Origin: Pseudomonadota bacterium
GTDB taxonomy: Bacteria; Pseudomonadota; Gammaproteobacteria; Xanthomonadales; Xanthomonadaceae
DNA length: 57,595 nt
Assembly (NCBI GenBank): GCA_023430045.1
Contig: JAEZCF010000149.1
Coordinates: forward strand, 1 to 57,595
Reading direction: 5' to 3'
Each line of letters opens with the position of its first letter. Positions within the stretch are counted from its first letter, which is position 1. Positions 31,775 to 40,831 of this stretch are shown here, one piece after another. Below the pieces are notes generated by a model, which searched no databases, was not told the origin of the DNA, and saw nothing but the letters and a program-made list of their open reading frames with translations. The position numbers and the translations under genes are program-made.

Positions 31775-34369
31775 TCATTCGATCACCTCCTCATCGGGAA
31801 GCGCGCGCTGGTTGTAGGTACTGGCCATCACGTAGCCGTAGGCACCGGTGTCGGCCACCAGCATCACATCATCCGGCGCGGTGGATGCCGGCAGCTTGCG
31901 GCGCTTGCCGAACACATCGCTGGATTCACAGATCGGCCCGACCACGTCGAATGCCGCTTCGGCATATCCGCCCTGGCGGCTGAGGTTCTCGATGTCGTGC
32001 CAGGCGTCGTACAGCGCCGGGCGGACCAGGGTGTTCATGCCTGCATCCAGACCGACACGACGCACGCCGTCCTTTTCCACCACCTGGGTGGCGCGTGTCA
32101 GCAGCACGCCCGATTCGGCCACCAGGTATCGGCCAGGCTCGATGGCCAGGCGGAATGCCGGATGCACCGCCTTGACCTCGGCCAGGCCCGCCGCCCAGGC
32201 CTCGAGATCGAAGGGCTCGTCTTCCTCGCTGTAGGGAATCGGCATGCCGCCACCAATGTCGATGGTCTGCACGCTTCCGATGCGGCGTGCGAAGCCGGCC
32301 AGCTCGTCGCACATCAGGCGCCAGTGCTGCGCGGTTTCCACGCCACTGCCCAGGTGCGCATGCAGGCCGACCACGCGGCTGCCGAGCTCGCCGGCCACAC
32401 GCACGAACTCGTCCACGCGCGGCATCGGCAGGCCGAACTTGGATTCCTTGCCGCCGGTGCGCACCTTCGCGTGATGGCCTTCGCCGCGGCCCAGGTCCAC
32501 CCGCAGCCACAGCGCGCGGTCGCGGAACAGGTCCGGCCAGCGCTGCAGCGCTTCCACGTTGTCCACGGTGACGGTGACGCCGAGCGCGAAGGCGGCTTCG
32601 TATTCCTCGTGCGGGCAGAAGCTCGGCGTGAACAGCACACGCTCCGGAGACAACGCAGGCAGCACCTTGAATACATGCTGCAGTTCGCCCAGCGAGACGC
32701 ATTCCAGGCCGAAGCCTTCGGCTTCCAGGGTGCGCAGGATGTCCGGATGGCTGTTCGCCTTGATGGCGTAGTAGCGCTGGTCGATCTGCGTGACCGCAGC
32801 CAGCGCCCGCGCCCGGGCGCGCACCGTCGGCAGGTGGTACACATAACGCGGCGTACCGGCTTCGGCCAGCTGCAGCAGGCGTTCGCGGTGGCCACGCCAC
32901 CACGGTGTGCCACGCGGGCGCACGCTGCCGGCGATCTCGCGCCAGCGCGGTCCGAACACCGCGGTTTCCTCCACCGGCATCGCTCCGCTGTCGATCAGTT
33001 CGGCATGCAGGATCGGCAGCAGCCCGTCGGCATCCTCTTCGTCGATGACGAAGGTCAGGTTGAGGTCGTTGGACGACTGCGAAATCATGTGCACGCGTTC
33101 GCGGCCGAAGGTGGCCCACACGTCCGACAGCTTGTGCAGCAGCGAACGCATGCCGCGACCGACCAGGGTGATCGCCGCGCAGGGCACGATGACCTTGACC
33201 TTGCAGATCTGCGAAAGGTCGGCCGACAGCGCCGCCAGTACATCGGTGCTGACCAGGTTCTCGGACGGATCCAGCGACACGGTGACGTTGGTTTCGGCCG
33301 AACCGATCAGGTCCACCGACAATCCGTGCTTCTTGAACAGCCCGAACACGTCAGCCAGGAAGCCCACCTGCTGCCACATGCCGATGCCTTCCATCGACAC
33401 CAGCACGATGCCGTTGCGGCGGCTGATGGCCTTGACGCCCGGCACCGGCGCGGCACTGCCATCGATGCTGGTGCCCGGCAGCTCCGGCCGCTCGGTATCC
33501 AGGATGGCCATCGGCACGCCGCCGTCGCGGCAGGGCTTGATGGAGCGCGGATGCAAGACCTTGGCGCCGGTGGTGGCGATTTCCTGGGCTTCGTAATAGT
33601 CCAGCCGGGTCAGCAGGCGCGCGTCCGGCACGTCGCGCGGATTGGCGCTGAACATGCCCGGCACGTCGGTCCAGATCTCCACGCGGCTGGCGCCGAGCAG
33701 CGCGCCGAAATAGGCCGCCGAGGTGTCCGAACCGCCGCGCCCGAGGATGGCGGTACCGCCATCGGCATGCCGGGCGATGAAGCCCTGGGTGATCAGCAGG
33801 CGGCTCGGCTGCGCACGGAAGCGCTGCGCCCATGCCTCATCGGACTTCCATTGGCAGTTCACCGAAAGCCGCTGCGACCATGCGCTCTGGCTCGGTTGCG
33901 GCGGCAGCGCGTCAAGCCACTCGCGCGCGTCCATCCAGCCCATGTCCAGGCCATTGCGGCGCAGGTAGGCCGCGCCCACCGAAGAGGACAGCAGCTCACC
34001 ATGGCCCAGCACCTCGGCCTGCCAGTCCAGCGGGCGGGCCTGCGCACGTGGATCGTCCAGCAGCGCCTGCAGCGTGGACAGGTGCGCGGCGAGCACGTCG
34101 CGGTCCAGCTCCAGTTCGGCCAGGAAGGCTTCATGACGCTCCACCAGCGCCGCCACGCGGTCACGGCTGTCGGCTGCGCCATCGGCAATGGCGGTCAGTT
34201 CGTTGGTCACTCCCGACAGCGCGGACACCACCACCAGCACGCGCGAACCGGTTTCTTCCGCGCGTTTTTTCGCCAGTTTCCCGATCGTGTCCCAGCGATG
34301 GCGACGCGACACCGAAGTGCCGCCGAACTTGAGTACGATCCAGCGATCGACGAGGGAGGAAGCTGACAT
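31775..34369 (-). CDS. Bifunctional aspartate kinase / diaminopimelate decarboxylase
   Basis: An 864-residue fusion of the first and last enzymes of the lysine branch. Residues 1 to about 460: aspartate kinase (VLKFGGTSVS, ILGRGGSDTSAA) with ACT regulatory repeats (GIVLVSMEGIGMW). Residues about 480-864: PLP decarboxylase LysA (RYYAIKANSHPDIL with the PLP lysine, HAHLGSGVE, AIEPGRYLV, GPICESSDVF). Such fusions are known in Xanthomonadaceae. The product supplies both meso-DAP precursor control and lysine, next to genes for peptidoglycan stem peptides. ATG 34369 is the start; there is no strong ribosome site. Confidence 0.95.
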   Translation of the reverse strand: MSASSLVDRWIVLKFGGTSVSRRHRWDTIGKLAKKRAEETGSRVLVVVSALSGVTNELTAIADGAADSRDRVAALVERHEAFLAELELDRDVLAAHLSTLQALLDDPRAQARPLDWQAEVLGHGELLSSSVGAAYLRRNGLDMGWMDAREWLDALPPQPSQSAWSQRLSVNCQWKSDEAWAQRFRAQPSRLLITQGFIARHADGGTAILGRGGSDTSAAYFGALLGASRVEIWTDVPGMFSANPRDVPDARLLTRLDYYEAQEIATTGAKVLHPRSIKPCRDGGVPMAILDTERPELPGTSIDGSAAPVPGVKAISRRNGIVLVSMEGIGMWQQVGFLADVFGLFKKHGLSVDLIGSAETNVTVSLDPSENLVSTDVLAALSADLSQICKVKVIVPCAAITLVGRGMRSLLHKLSDVWATFGRERVHMISQSSNDLNLTFVIDEEDADGLLPILHAELIDSGAMPVEETAVFGPRWREIAGSVRPRGTPWWRGHRERLLQLAEAGTPRYVYHLPTVRARARALAAVTQIDQRYYAIKANSHPDILRTLEAEGFGLECVSLGELQHVFKVLPALSPERVLFTPSFCPHEEYEAAFALGVTVTVDNVEALQRWPDLFRDRALWLRVDLGRGEGHHAKVRTGGKESKFGLPMPRVDEFVRVAGELGSRVVGLHAHLGSGVETAQHWRLMCDELAGFARRIGSVQTIDIGGGMPIPYSEEDEPFDLEAWAAGLAEVKAVHPAFRLAIEPGRYLVAESGVLLTRATQVVEKDGVRRVGLDAGMNTLVRPALYDAWHDIENLSRQGGYAEAAFDVVGPICESSDVFGKRRKLPASTAPDDVMLVADTGAYGYVMASTYNQRALPDEEVIE

Positions 34370-34444
34370 GGAGTTTTCTGGATAAGGTAGGGGAACCCGC
34401 CCACACAGGGCGGAATCACCGATTCTAAGCCCAACACGCCATCC

Positions 34445-35314
34445 ATGACTGCCTATCGCTACCTTCAGCTCGATGTCTTCGCGTCCCGCCCCGGCACGGG
34501 CAATCCACTGGGCGTGGTCTTCGATGCCGGCACGCTGTCCGGCACCGACATGCAGGCACTGGCAGCCTGGCTGAACCTGTCCGAGACCGTGTTCTTCCTG
34601 CCGCCGACCGCGCCTGGCGCCGATTACCACATCCGCATCTTCACTCCAGGCAGCGAGCTGCCCTTTGCCGGTCACCCCAGCGTGGGAGCCGCCTGGGCGG
34701 CCGTGACCCGGGGTCTGGCACACCCGCGCGACGGTGCCCTGCTGCAGCAATGCGCCGCCGGCCTGCTGCCGGTGCGGGTAGAGGGAAGCCACCACGCCCC
34801 GATCATCCACCTGGCAAGCCCCCCGGCACGCCGCTGTGGGGTTGCCGCAACCCTGCCGCCTACCCTGCACGGTCTGGCTGCTCCCGGGTTGGAGGTGGAA
34901 CTGTGGGACAACGGTCCGCGCTGGTGGCTGATCGCTGCGCGCGATGCCGCCGGCGTGCGTGGCCTGCAGCCGGACATGGCTCAGCTGCGCGACTGGAGCA
35001 ACGCCACCGGCGCGACCGGCGTGGCGGTATATGCGGAAGAATCCGCCGACGACCACGCGCTGGTGGTACGCGCGTTCTGCCCCGGCGATGCCGTCAACGT
35101 GCCGGAGGATCCGGTGACCGGCAGCGCCAATGCGCTGATCGCCGGCAGGCTGGCAGAACGTGGACAGCTGCCCGGCAGGGATGGGCGGTACGTCGCCAGC
35201 CAGGGTCGCGAAGTCGGCCGCGACGGCCGGGTGCACCTGCAGGTCGATGCCGCCGGCGTGGCGTGGATCGGCGGCCAGGTCCAACGGATCATCGAGGGTG
35301 AACTGCACTGGTAA
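34445..35314 (+). CDS. PhzF-family isomerase-like protein (copy 1)
   Basis: A 289-residue protein with the two-fold diaminopimelate-epimerase-like fold. It opens QLDVFASRPGTGNPLGVVF, has the catalytic-glutamate region LNLSETVFFLPP and substrate loops FAGHPSVGAAW and EDPVTGSANA. PhzF acts in phenazine synthesis, but no phenazine genes are here, and most family members are of unknown substrate. It stands next to a second copy 38 bp downstream, so the two are probably co-transcribed tandem paralogues. Confidence 0.88.
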   Translation: MTAYRYLQLDVFASRPGTGNPLGVVFDAGTLSGTDMQALAAWLNLSETVFFLPPTAPGADYHIRIFTPGSELPFAGHPSVGAAWAAVTRGLAHPRDGALLQQCAAGLLPVRVEGSHHAPIIHLASPPARRCGVAATLPPTLHGLAAPGLEVELWDNGPRWWLIAARDAAGVRGLQPDMAQLRDWSNATGATGVAVYAEESADDHALVVRAFCPGDAVNVPEDPVTGSANALIAGRLAERGQLPGRDGRYVASQGREVGRDGRVHLQVDAAGVAWIGGQVQRIIEGELHW

Positions 35315-35352
35315 GCTGCGCGCCTTCCATGCCAACCGCGGAGCCTTCGCCC

Positions 35353-36228
35353 ATGACCACCCGCCGTTTCCTGCAATTGGACGTGTTCTCCCCCGTCCCC
35401 GGCGCCGGCAATCCGCTGGCCGTGGTGCTCGATGCCGAAGGCCTGGACGACGTGCGCATGCAGGCGATCGCGCGCTGGACACGGCTGCCGGAAACCACCT
35501 TCGTGTTTGCGCCCACCACGCCGGGAAGCAGCTATCGGCTGCGCATGTTCAGCCCACAGAAGGAAGTGCCGTTCGCCGGCCATCCCAGCATCGGCACGGC
35601 CCACGCCGTGCTGGAACACCAACTGGCGACACCGGCGGCGGGCGTGCTGGTGCAGGAGGGCATCGCCGGCCAGCTGCCGCTGCGGGTGGAAGACAGCGGT
35701 ACGGCACGCCGCATTTCGATCCGCACGCCCCGCGCCAGCGTGGCCGAAGTGACCACGGCGGCCGATCCACGCCTGCACCAGGCACTGGCCGGATGGCAGA
35801 CCGGGGCGCTGCCGCCGGCACGCATGCTCGGCGGTCGCAGCTGGTGGGTGGTTGAGCTGGCTGATGAAAGCGCCCTGCGCAGCCTGCAGCCGGATTGGGA
35901 TGCGGTGGCTGCCCTGGCCGAATCCACCAACAGCATGGGCGTGTTCGCCTACGCGCGCAGCAGCGGGGAGCCTTGGGACATCGCGGTGCGCGCATTCGTT
36001 GGCAACGGCCGGCGCTTCGAGGATGCGGCCTCCGGCGCGGCCAATGCGGTGCTTGCCGCGTGGCTGGACGAGCGCGATGCGCTGCCCGGTGGACGCCGCG
36101 ATTACATCGCCAGCCAGGGACGCGAGGTCGGCCATGACGCGCGCCTGCACCTGCACGTCGATACCGAAGGCGATGTGTGGTCCGGTGGTCAGGTGCAGAC
36201 GGTCATACGCGGCACGCTGGACTGGTGA
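35353..36228 (+). CDS. PhzF-family isomerase-like protein (copy 2)
   Basis: A 291-residue paralogue of the preceding gene: QLDVFSPVPGAGNPLAVVL, LPETTFVFAP with the catalytic glutamate, FAGHPSIGTAH, and the terminal SQGREVGHDARLHLHV. In the second half EDPVTGSAN is replaced by FEDAASGAAN, so the substrate loop differs from copy 1 and the two probably act on different substrates. ATG 35353 is chosen; an in-frame ATG at 35329 would overlap no gene but lacks family support. Confidence 0.87.
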   Translation: MTTRRFLQLDVFSPVPGAGNPLAVVLDAEGLDDVRMQAIARWTRLPETTFVFAPTTPGSSYRLRMFSPQKEVPFAGHPSIGTAHAVLEHQLATPAAGVLVQEGIAGQLPLRVEDSGTARRISIRTPRASVAEVTTAADPRLHQALAGWQTGALPPARMLGGRSWWVVELADESALRSLQPDWDAVAALAESTNSMGVFAYARSSGEPWDIAVRAFVGNGRRFEDAASGAANAVLAAWLDERDALPGGRRDYIASQGREVGHDARLHLHVDTEGDVWSGGQVQTVIRGTLDW

Positions 36229-36359
36229 AGCCTGCGGGCCGAGGGCCACCGGCGCTGTATGCGCTCAACGCGCTGCTTCATGCACCGGCTGGCCGTGCAC
36301 CCGAATCGAGAGCACCTGCGGGCCGGCAGATCGCACGCTGCCGGACCCACATACCGGCC

Positions 36360-36794
36360 TCAGCCCGCCAGGGTTGCGTCCAGTTCAACCGGCACCGCAC
36401 TCAGCGCCTTGGAGACCGGACAGTTCTGCTTGGCGTCATCGGCGATGGCGCGGAACTGCTTTTCATCGATGCCGGGCACCACTGCTTTCAGCTTCAACCG
36501 GATCGCGGAAAGCTGCGGGCCACCGTCCGTCGAAAGATCCACTTCGGCGCGTGTGTCCAGCGATGTGGCGGTGAATCCAGCCTCCGACAGCTTCGCCGAC
36601 AGCGCCATCGTGAAGCAGCCTGCGTGTGCCGCAGCGATCAGCTCTTCCGGATTGGTGCCCTTCTCATCGCCGAAGCGGCTGCTGAAGGCATAGCGGGTAT
36701 TGTCCATCAGCCCGCTCTGCGGCGTGCTCAACTGCCCCTTGCCGGTCTTGAGGTCACCTTCCCAGTGCGCGGTGGCGTGGCGCGAAATACCCAT
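36360..36794 (-). CDS. osmC: OsmC-family hydroperoxide reductase
   Basis: A 144-residue thiol peroxidase. The two catalytic cysteines lie in AAHAGCFTMALS and DDAKQNCPVSKAL, and the N-terminus GISRHATAHWEGDLKTGKG is typical of OsmC rather than Ohr. It reduces organic hydroperoxides in the cytosol. AGAAGGAG stands 7 nt before ATG 36794. Monocistronic. Confidence 0.93.
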   Translation of the reverse strand: MGISRHATAHWEGDLKTGKGQLSTPQSGLMDNTRYAFSSRFGDEKGTNPEELIAAAHAGCFTMALSAKLSEAGFTATSLDTRAEVDLSTDGGPQLSAIRLKLKAVVPGIDEKQFRAIADDAKQNCPVSKALSAVPVELDATLAG

Positions 36795-37055
36795 CGGTCA
36801 TCTCCTTCTGTTGGAATGGATATCAACTTAGCGGCCTTCGCGTTAGCGCCGCGTCGCTCTGCTGCGACGCAATGACGCAACGCCGTCCGGACCGCTGGGA
36901 GCCGACGGCGGGACATCGCCCACGCACATGCCGACGGCTGTCTGGAGCGGAAATTTCCGCTTCTTGAAGCGCCTCATACCCCGTGCTGCGGCGCCCCGCA
37001 CCCCTACAAAGGTCACAGAGAACGCAAAAAAGCCATGTTTTCGGCGTATAACCTA

Positions 37056-37084
37056 TTGGCGGCGCCCCGTAGTTGCCCTACATT
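37056..37084 (+). promoter_or_regulatory. Putative promoter of the HU-like gene
   Basis: TTGGCG (37056-37061), 17-nt spacer, TACATT (37079-37084), 57 bp before the start codon. The rest of the gap 36795-37055 holds nothing I can name apart from an imperfect GCGTCGC hairpin near 36850. Confidence 0.45.
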
Positions 37085-37141
37085 GCGCTTGCCGACGGGG
37101 TCGGCATGACCACACAACCACCGTTCACGGAACAGGAAACC

Positions 37142-37540
37142 ATGGCAAAGACCGCTAAGAAGGCTGCCCCGAAGAAGGCAGTAAAGAAAGTCGCTACCAA
37201 GGCAGCCGCCAAGCCGGCCGCGCCGAAGCCGATCAAGGAAGCACTGACCAAGTCCGGCCTGGTCGCTCACATCGCTGAAGCCTCCGGCGTCATCGCCAAG
37301 GACGTACGCGCGGTGCTCGCCTCGCTGGAATCGGCTGTGTCCTCCTCGGTGCACAAGAAGGGCGCCGGCAGCTTCACCCTGCCGGGCCTGCTGAAGATCA
37401 CCACCGTCAACGTTCCGGCCAAGCCGAAGCGCAAGGGCATCAACCCCTTCACCAAGGAAGAGCAGTGGTTCGCCGCCAAGCCGGCCACCACCAAGCTCAA
37501 GGTTCGCCCGCTGAAGAAGCTCAAGGACGCGGCGCTGTAA
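37142..37540 (+). CDS. HU-family DNA-binding protein with lysine/alanine-rich tail
   Basis: A 132-residue nucleoid protein. Residues 1-30 are almost only Lys, Ala, Pro, Thr and Val, like the tails of histone H1 or of AlgP. Residues 32-130 resemble HU/IHF: KEALTKSGLVAHIAEASGV, then AGSFTLPGLLKITTVNVPAK and a beta-arm containing INPFTKEE. It bends or bundles DNA. The tail would be a good substrate for lysine modification (see the SET-domain gene at 40183). Start ATG 37142; the frame to 37073 has no support. Confidence 0.9.
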   Translation: MAKTAKKAAPKKAVKKVATKAAAKPAAPKPIKEALTKSGLVAHIAEASGVIAKDVRAVLASLESAVSSSVHKKGAGSFTLPGLLKITTVNVPAKPKRKGINPFTKEEQWFAAKPATTKLKVRPLKKLKDAAL

Positions 37541-37560
37541 ATCGCCCTGTTGTCCACACG

Positions 37561-37596
37561 CGAACGGGACGGCCCAAGCCGTCCCGTTCGCGTTTC
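37561..37596 (+). terminator. Hairpin terminator of the HU-like gene
   Basis: Perfect 13-bp stem CGAACGGGACGGC / GCCGTCCCGTTCG with a CCAA loop, starting 20 bp past the stop codon; the T tract is short (GCGTTT). Confidence 0.8.
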
Positions 37597-37811
37597 CGGT
37601 GCTCGTCCGATCGTCTCCCTCGCCCCGCGCAACACAGCGTTCGTTCCACTACCCATGCGCGCGCGGACAGGCCGCACGCCCTCCATGCGGGGCTTTCACC
37701 GGAACGCGCCGGCCACGCTGCAACGCGATGGAACACTGCGTGCACGACCAGCCGTCGCCGCGCCTGTCGTGCCGCCCTATGGTGGAGATCCCCTCTCACC
37801 GGATGCCCGCC

Positions 37812-38120
37812 ATGGCCAGCCCCTCCACGCGTTACCGCCTGACCGTAATGCCGGTCGAGAAGGACGGCCTGCCCTGCAGCGGCCGCTGCACCATCGAACT
37901 GGAGCACCGCGCGCAGCAGGACTGGATCCGGCTGCTGGAGGCCAGCCCGCGGCTGGCTGGCTTCAGTGGCGATGAGCGCGCAGCAGTACTGATCGCCGGG
38001 CAGATACTGCGCGATGTCCTGCATCGCCATGCCGGAGACGCCGGCCATCCGCTTGCCCCGCACGCTGCGTCCCTCGGCGCCGCGCTGGACGCGCTGGATA
38101 CCCTGCATCGCCCGGCCTGA
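37812..38120 (+). CDS. Small conserved protein, DUF3861-like
   Basis: A 102-residue cytosolic protein. The YRLTVMPVEKDGLPCSGRCTIELE start followed by two helices and LIAGQILRDVLHRH resembles DUF3861 proteins of unknown function, but the match is by eye only. ATG 37812 or ATG 37803 (nine bases earlier) could be the start; neither has a strong ribosome site. It lies 46 bp upstream of a lipoprotein gene and may be co-transcribed. Confidence 0.5.
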   Translation: MASPSTRYRLTVMPVEKDGLPCSGRCTIELEHRAQQDWIRLLEASPRLAGFSGDERAAVLIAGQILRDVLHRHAGDAGHPLAPHAASLGAALDALDTLHRPA

Positions 38121-38166
38121 AACCGTAGCCGCTACACTGCGCGCTGCACCCGGGGGAGACAGAACG

Positions 38167-38694
38167 ATGCGCAGGATGTGCTGGATGTTGCCGTTGTTGA
38201 TGGTCGCGTGTTCCTGCCAACGCGCACCCGCCGTCGATCCGGTGACCGATGACCGCCCCCCCACCGGAGAGGTCGCGTCGGCATCGACCACATCATCGGC
38301 ACCGGCCATCACCGACGTGCCGCTTGACGCGCTTTCAGCGGTCGCGGGAAACGCGCCCGATCCCGGATCGGTGGTCCGCAGCTATGCAAGCCAGCTGCCC
38401 ATGCATGATCGCGCCGTCCTGGATGCCAGCTGGCAGGTACCGCCCCCGGCCGGACGCGCCGATGATGCGGCGCTGCGTGAACTCAAGGACATCATCACGC
38501 TGCGGGTGAATACCGGCACGGCTGTCGCGCGCGACCAGCAGAACCCGTCCCGGCTGATCGAAGTGCCGGTGCGGGTGCGCGCAGTAACCGGCCAGGGCAC
38601 GCTGCATTACACCGGCTGGTACCGCCTGGTGCCCGATCCCGCCGGCACCGCCTGGCTGATCCAGTCCGCGCATGTACAGCCCGTGCTGGAGTGA
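38167..38694 (+). CDS. Lipoprotein of unknown function
   Basis: A 175-residue protein with a short signal and lipobox LLMVAC (Cys16), so it should be lipid-anchored. Residues 17-60 are a Thr/Ser/Ala/Pro-rich linker; residues 70-175 form a globular domain containing LKDIITLRVNTGTAVARD and a C-terminal YRLVPDPAGTAWLIQSAHV, suggesting a beta-rich fold. GGGGGAG lies 8 nt before ATG 38167. Not recognised beyond this. Confidence 0.75.
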   Translation: MRRMCWMLPLLMVACSCQRAPAVDPVTDDRPPTGEVASASTTSSAPAITDVPLDALSAVAGNAPDPGSVVRSYASQLPMHDRAVLDASWQVPPPAGRADDAALRELKDIITLRVNTGTAVARDQQNPSRLIEVPVRVRAVTGQGTLHYTGWYRLVPDPAGTAWLIQSAHVQPVLE

Positions 38695-38764
38695 TGCGCG
38701 AGCTCATGCACGTGCCATTCAGTGCAACGGGCTATCTTCTCTGCATCCCCCTTCTGCAGCAGGC

Positions 38765-39367
38765 ATGACCATGCGCTTCCGTACCGTCATCAACCGTCTG
38801 GCCGCAGCCACCCTGCTCGTGGCCGCCGCTGTCGGCGCCCAGGCCGCACCGTCCATCGAAGGCCGGCAGCTGTCTGTCGGCGCCGGCGACGTGCAGCAGT
38901 ACCTGGAAGGCAGCTTCCCGCGCACCCAGGATGCTCTGGGCGGATTGATCGCGCTGACCATGAGTCATCCTCAGCTGACCCTGCCGGCCGGTGAACGCCT
39001 GAACCTGGGCATGGACCTCGCACTGGCCACCGCTGGCGGCGCCCCGGCGAAGCTGGGCACCGTCAAGCTCAGCAGCGGCCTGCGCTACGATGCGCAGACC
39101 CAGGGATTCCATCTGCAGCAGCCCAGCATGGACGACTTCGTACCGGCGCAGCAGGGCGCGAAACTCGATTCCCGCACCCGCTCGCTGCTCAATGCATGGC
39201 TTACCGACTATGCCCAGCGCGAGCCGATCTATCGGATCGACCCGGCGGTGGCCGGGCTGCTCGGGACTCTGCAGGTGCAGTCCGCACAGGTGAAGGATGG
39301 TCGGTTGCAGGTGACCTTCAACCAGGACCTGGGCGCGCTGGTACCGGCGGGGCTGCTGGAACGCTGA
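38765..39367 (+). CDS. Periplasmic DUF1439 (YceB-like) protein
   Basis: A 200-residue exported protein, signal peptide ending VGAQA-AP. The pattern VGAGDVQQYLEGSFP, LTLPAGERLNLGMDLALAT, GLRYDAQTQGFHLQQPSMDDF and PIYRID is that of DUF1439, relatives of YceB, probable lipid-binding envelope proteins. Unlike YceB there is no lipobox cysteine, so it should be soluble in the periplasm. ATG 38765 or 38771 may start it. Confidence 0.75.
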   Translation: MTMRFRTVINRLAAATLLVAAAVGAQAAPSIEGRQLSVGAGDVQQYLEGSFPRTQDALGGLIALTMSHPQLTLPAGERLNLGMDLALATAGGAPAKLGTVKLSSGLRYDAQTQGFHLQQPSMDDFVPAQQGAKLDSRTRSLLNAWLTDYAQREPIYRIDPAVAGLLGTLQVQSAQVKDGRLQVTFNQDLGALVPAGLLER

Positions 39368-39371
39368 TCCT

Positions 39372-39454
39372 GTGCAGCCGGGCCCTGCCCGGCTGGCGCG
39401 GAATCTGTCGGGCAAAGCCTGCGACAGATTTGCCGGGCAGAGCCCGGCACTACG
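39372..39454. repeat. Pair of SMAG-type REPs
   Basis: A direct copy with a variant head GTGCAGCCGGGCCCTGCCC (39372-39390) and an inverted copy (39432-39454, reverse complement GTAGTGCCGGGCTCTGCC). The pair sits between convergent genes. Confidence 0.8.
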
Positions 39455-39456
39455 GG

Positions 39457-39999
39457 TCAGGTGGCCAATGCCTTGGCGACGGCTTCGCTGAAGGCCGGGA
39501 TATCATCCGGCTTGCGGCTGGTGATCAGATTCCCATCGACGATTACCTCCGCGTCCTGCCATGTGGCGCCGGCATTGCCCAGATCCTGACGCACGGACGG
39601 CCAGGAGGTGACCTTGCGTCCCTTGGCCAGGCCCGAATCGATCAGCAGCCACGGGCCGTGGCAGATGGCGGCAACCGGTTTGTCTGCTGCCGACACATCG
39701 CGTATGAAGGCCAGCACGGCGTCGTCGGTGCGCAGCGTGTCGGGGTTGATGACTCCACCCGGCAGCACCAGTGCGTCGAAATCAGCGGCCGACGCCTTCG
39801 CCAGCGGCAGGTCGACATCGACCTCGTCGCCCCAGTTCTTGTCCTTCCAACCCTTGATCCGCTTCTCCTTGGCGGGGGACACCACCGTCACTTCCGCGCC
39901 CCAGCCCTCAAGTCTTTCCTTCGGGCCGGTCAGCTCGGACTGCTCGAAGCCATGCGTTGCCAGGATCGCAATGCGCTTGCCTGCAAGGTTCTGTGTCAT
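39457..39999 (-). CDS. PfpI/DJ-1-family protein (YhbO/YajL-like)
   Basis: A 180-residue cytosolic protein. It has the class I glutamine-amidotransferase-like fold with the reactive cysteine in VAAICHGPWLL, the glutamate in GFEQSELTGP, and ALVLPGGVINPDTLR. Members protect proteins and DNA from carbonyl stress or act as chaperones/proteases; the exact activity is debated. AGGAG lies 6 nt before ATG 39999. Monocistronic. Confidence 0.9.
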   Translation of the reverse strand: MTQNLAGKRIAILATHGFEQSELTGPKERLEGWGAEVTVVSPAKEKRIKGWKDKNWGDEVDVDLPLAKASAADFDALVLPGGVINPDTLRTDDAVLAFIRDVSAADKPVAAICHGPWLLIDSGLAKGRKVTSWPSVRQDLGNAGATWQDAEVIVDGNLITSRKPDDIPAFSEAVAKALAT

Positions 40000-40182
40000 G
40001 TCGTGCTCCTGGGTAAAGGAGCAGCCAGCTTCGGCCATCGCGCATTGCAGTGCGGTGACCTGCGCGTGGACGGCGCGTCGAGTCGTGCGCGAAAGCGGGT
40101 CAGCGCGCCCGGCGGGCCAATGATCGCAGCCTGATGGTGACGACCAACGATCGTCACCTGACTGCGCCAGCCCGCTGCACTG

Positions 40183-40650
40183 CTACCGTTTGGGCTGCAG
40201 CATGGTGCCGGTGCATTTCTTCGAGCCGCATCGGCATTCCCAGATCTTCTTCAGGCGCGGCGTATGCCGTTCGGCCAGGGTGATGCCGTAGTTGTAGACC
40301 AGCTCCTCGCCCGGCTTGATGGCGCGGATCGCCTCGATGAACACCTTGTCCTTGCGCGGATCGCCGTCCTCGCTCTCCTCGATGACCGCTTCACAGTTCG
40401 GCGAGCAGCTGTGGTTCATCCAGCGCGCATCGTTGCCACCGTAGTTGGCGTCCAGCACGTAGTCGTCGTTGAGGGTGAACAGGAACGTGTGGCCGCTCTC
40501 GACATCGCCGGTATCGCCAGCGTCGACGTCTTCATGGGTGCGCAGCAGCCCCTTGTACTGGATGATCCGCTCCCCCTTGCTGAGGGCGGCGACGGCGAAC
40601 ACGCCGTTGCCATGGATGGCGGACTTGCGGGCTTTGATCTTCTTCGGCAT
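40183..40650 (-). CDS. SET-domain protein-lysine methyltransferase
   Basis: A 155-residue protein that is a single SET domain plus post-SET zinc motif. It shows IHGNGVFAVAALSKGERI (cofactor start), MNHSCSPNCE (pseudoknot, NHS motif), ELVYNYG with the catalytic tyrosine, and CRCGSKKCTGTM, the post-SET cysteines. SET enzymes move methyl groups from AdoMet to lysines of proteins. In Chlamydia a SET enzyme acts on histone H1-like proteins; here a lysine-rich HU protein lies 3 kb away. Substrate not known. Possible acquisition from eukaryotes in the distant past; the family is now common in Xanthomonadaceae. Confidence 0.9.
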   Translation of the reverse strand: MPKKIKARKSAIHGNGVFAVAALSKGERIIQYKGLLRTHEDVDAGDTGDVESGHTFLFTLNDDYVLDANYGGNDARWMNHSCSPNCEAVIEESEDGDPRKDKVFIEAIRAIKPGEELVYNYGITLAERHTPRLKKIWECRCGSKKCTGTMLQPKR

Positions 40651-40769
40651 GGACGCGGATACTGGTGGATGGAGAGCGTTGATTCTCCCTTAATCTTCGT
40701 GATTGCCAAAATCGCGCCGTGGCCCTGCCCTGCGGGCGCCTACGGAATCGATGAGGCATAATGCCGGGC

Positions 40770-40798
40770 TTGGATGGCGCTGCATAAAAGCGTACAAT
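40770..40798 (+). promoter_or_regulatory. Promoter of the suf operon
   Basis: TTGGAT (40770-40775), 17-nt spacer, TACAAT (40793-40798), 34 bp before the regulator start. The regulator is likely to bind here as an Fe-S sensor, by analogy with IscR. Confidence 0.65.
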
Positions 40799-40831
40799 TT
40801 TGGTCCGCTTTGCAATCCCGCTGATGCCATC

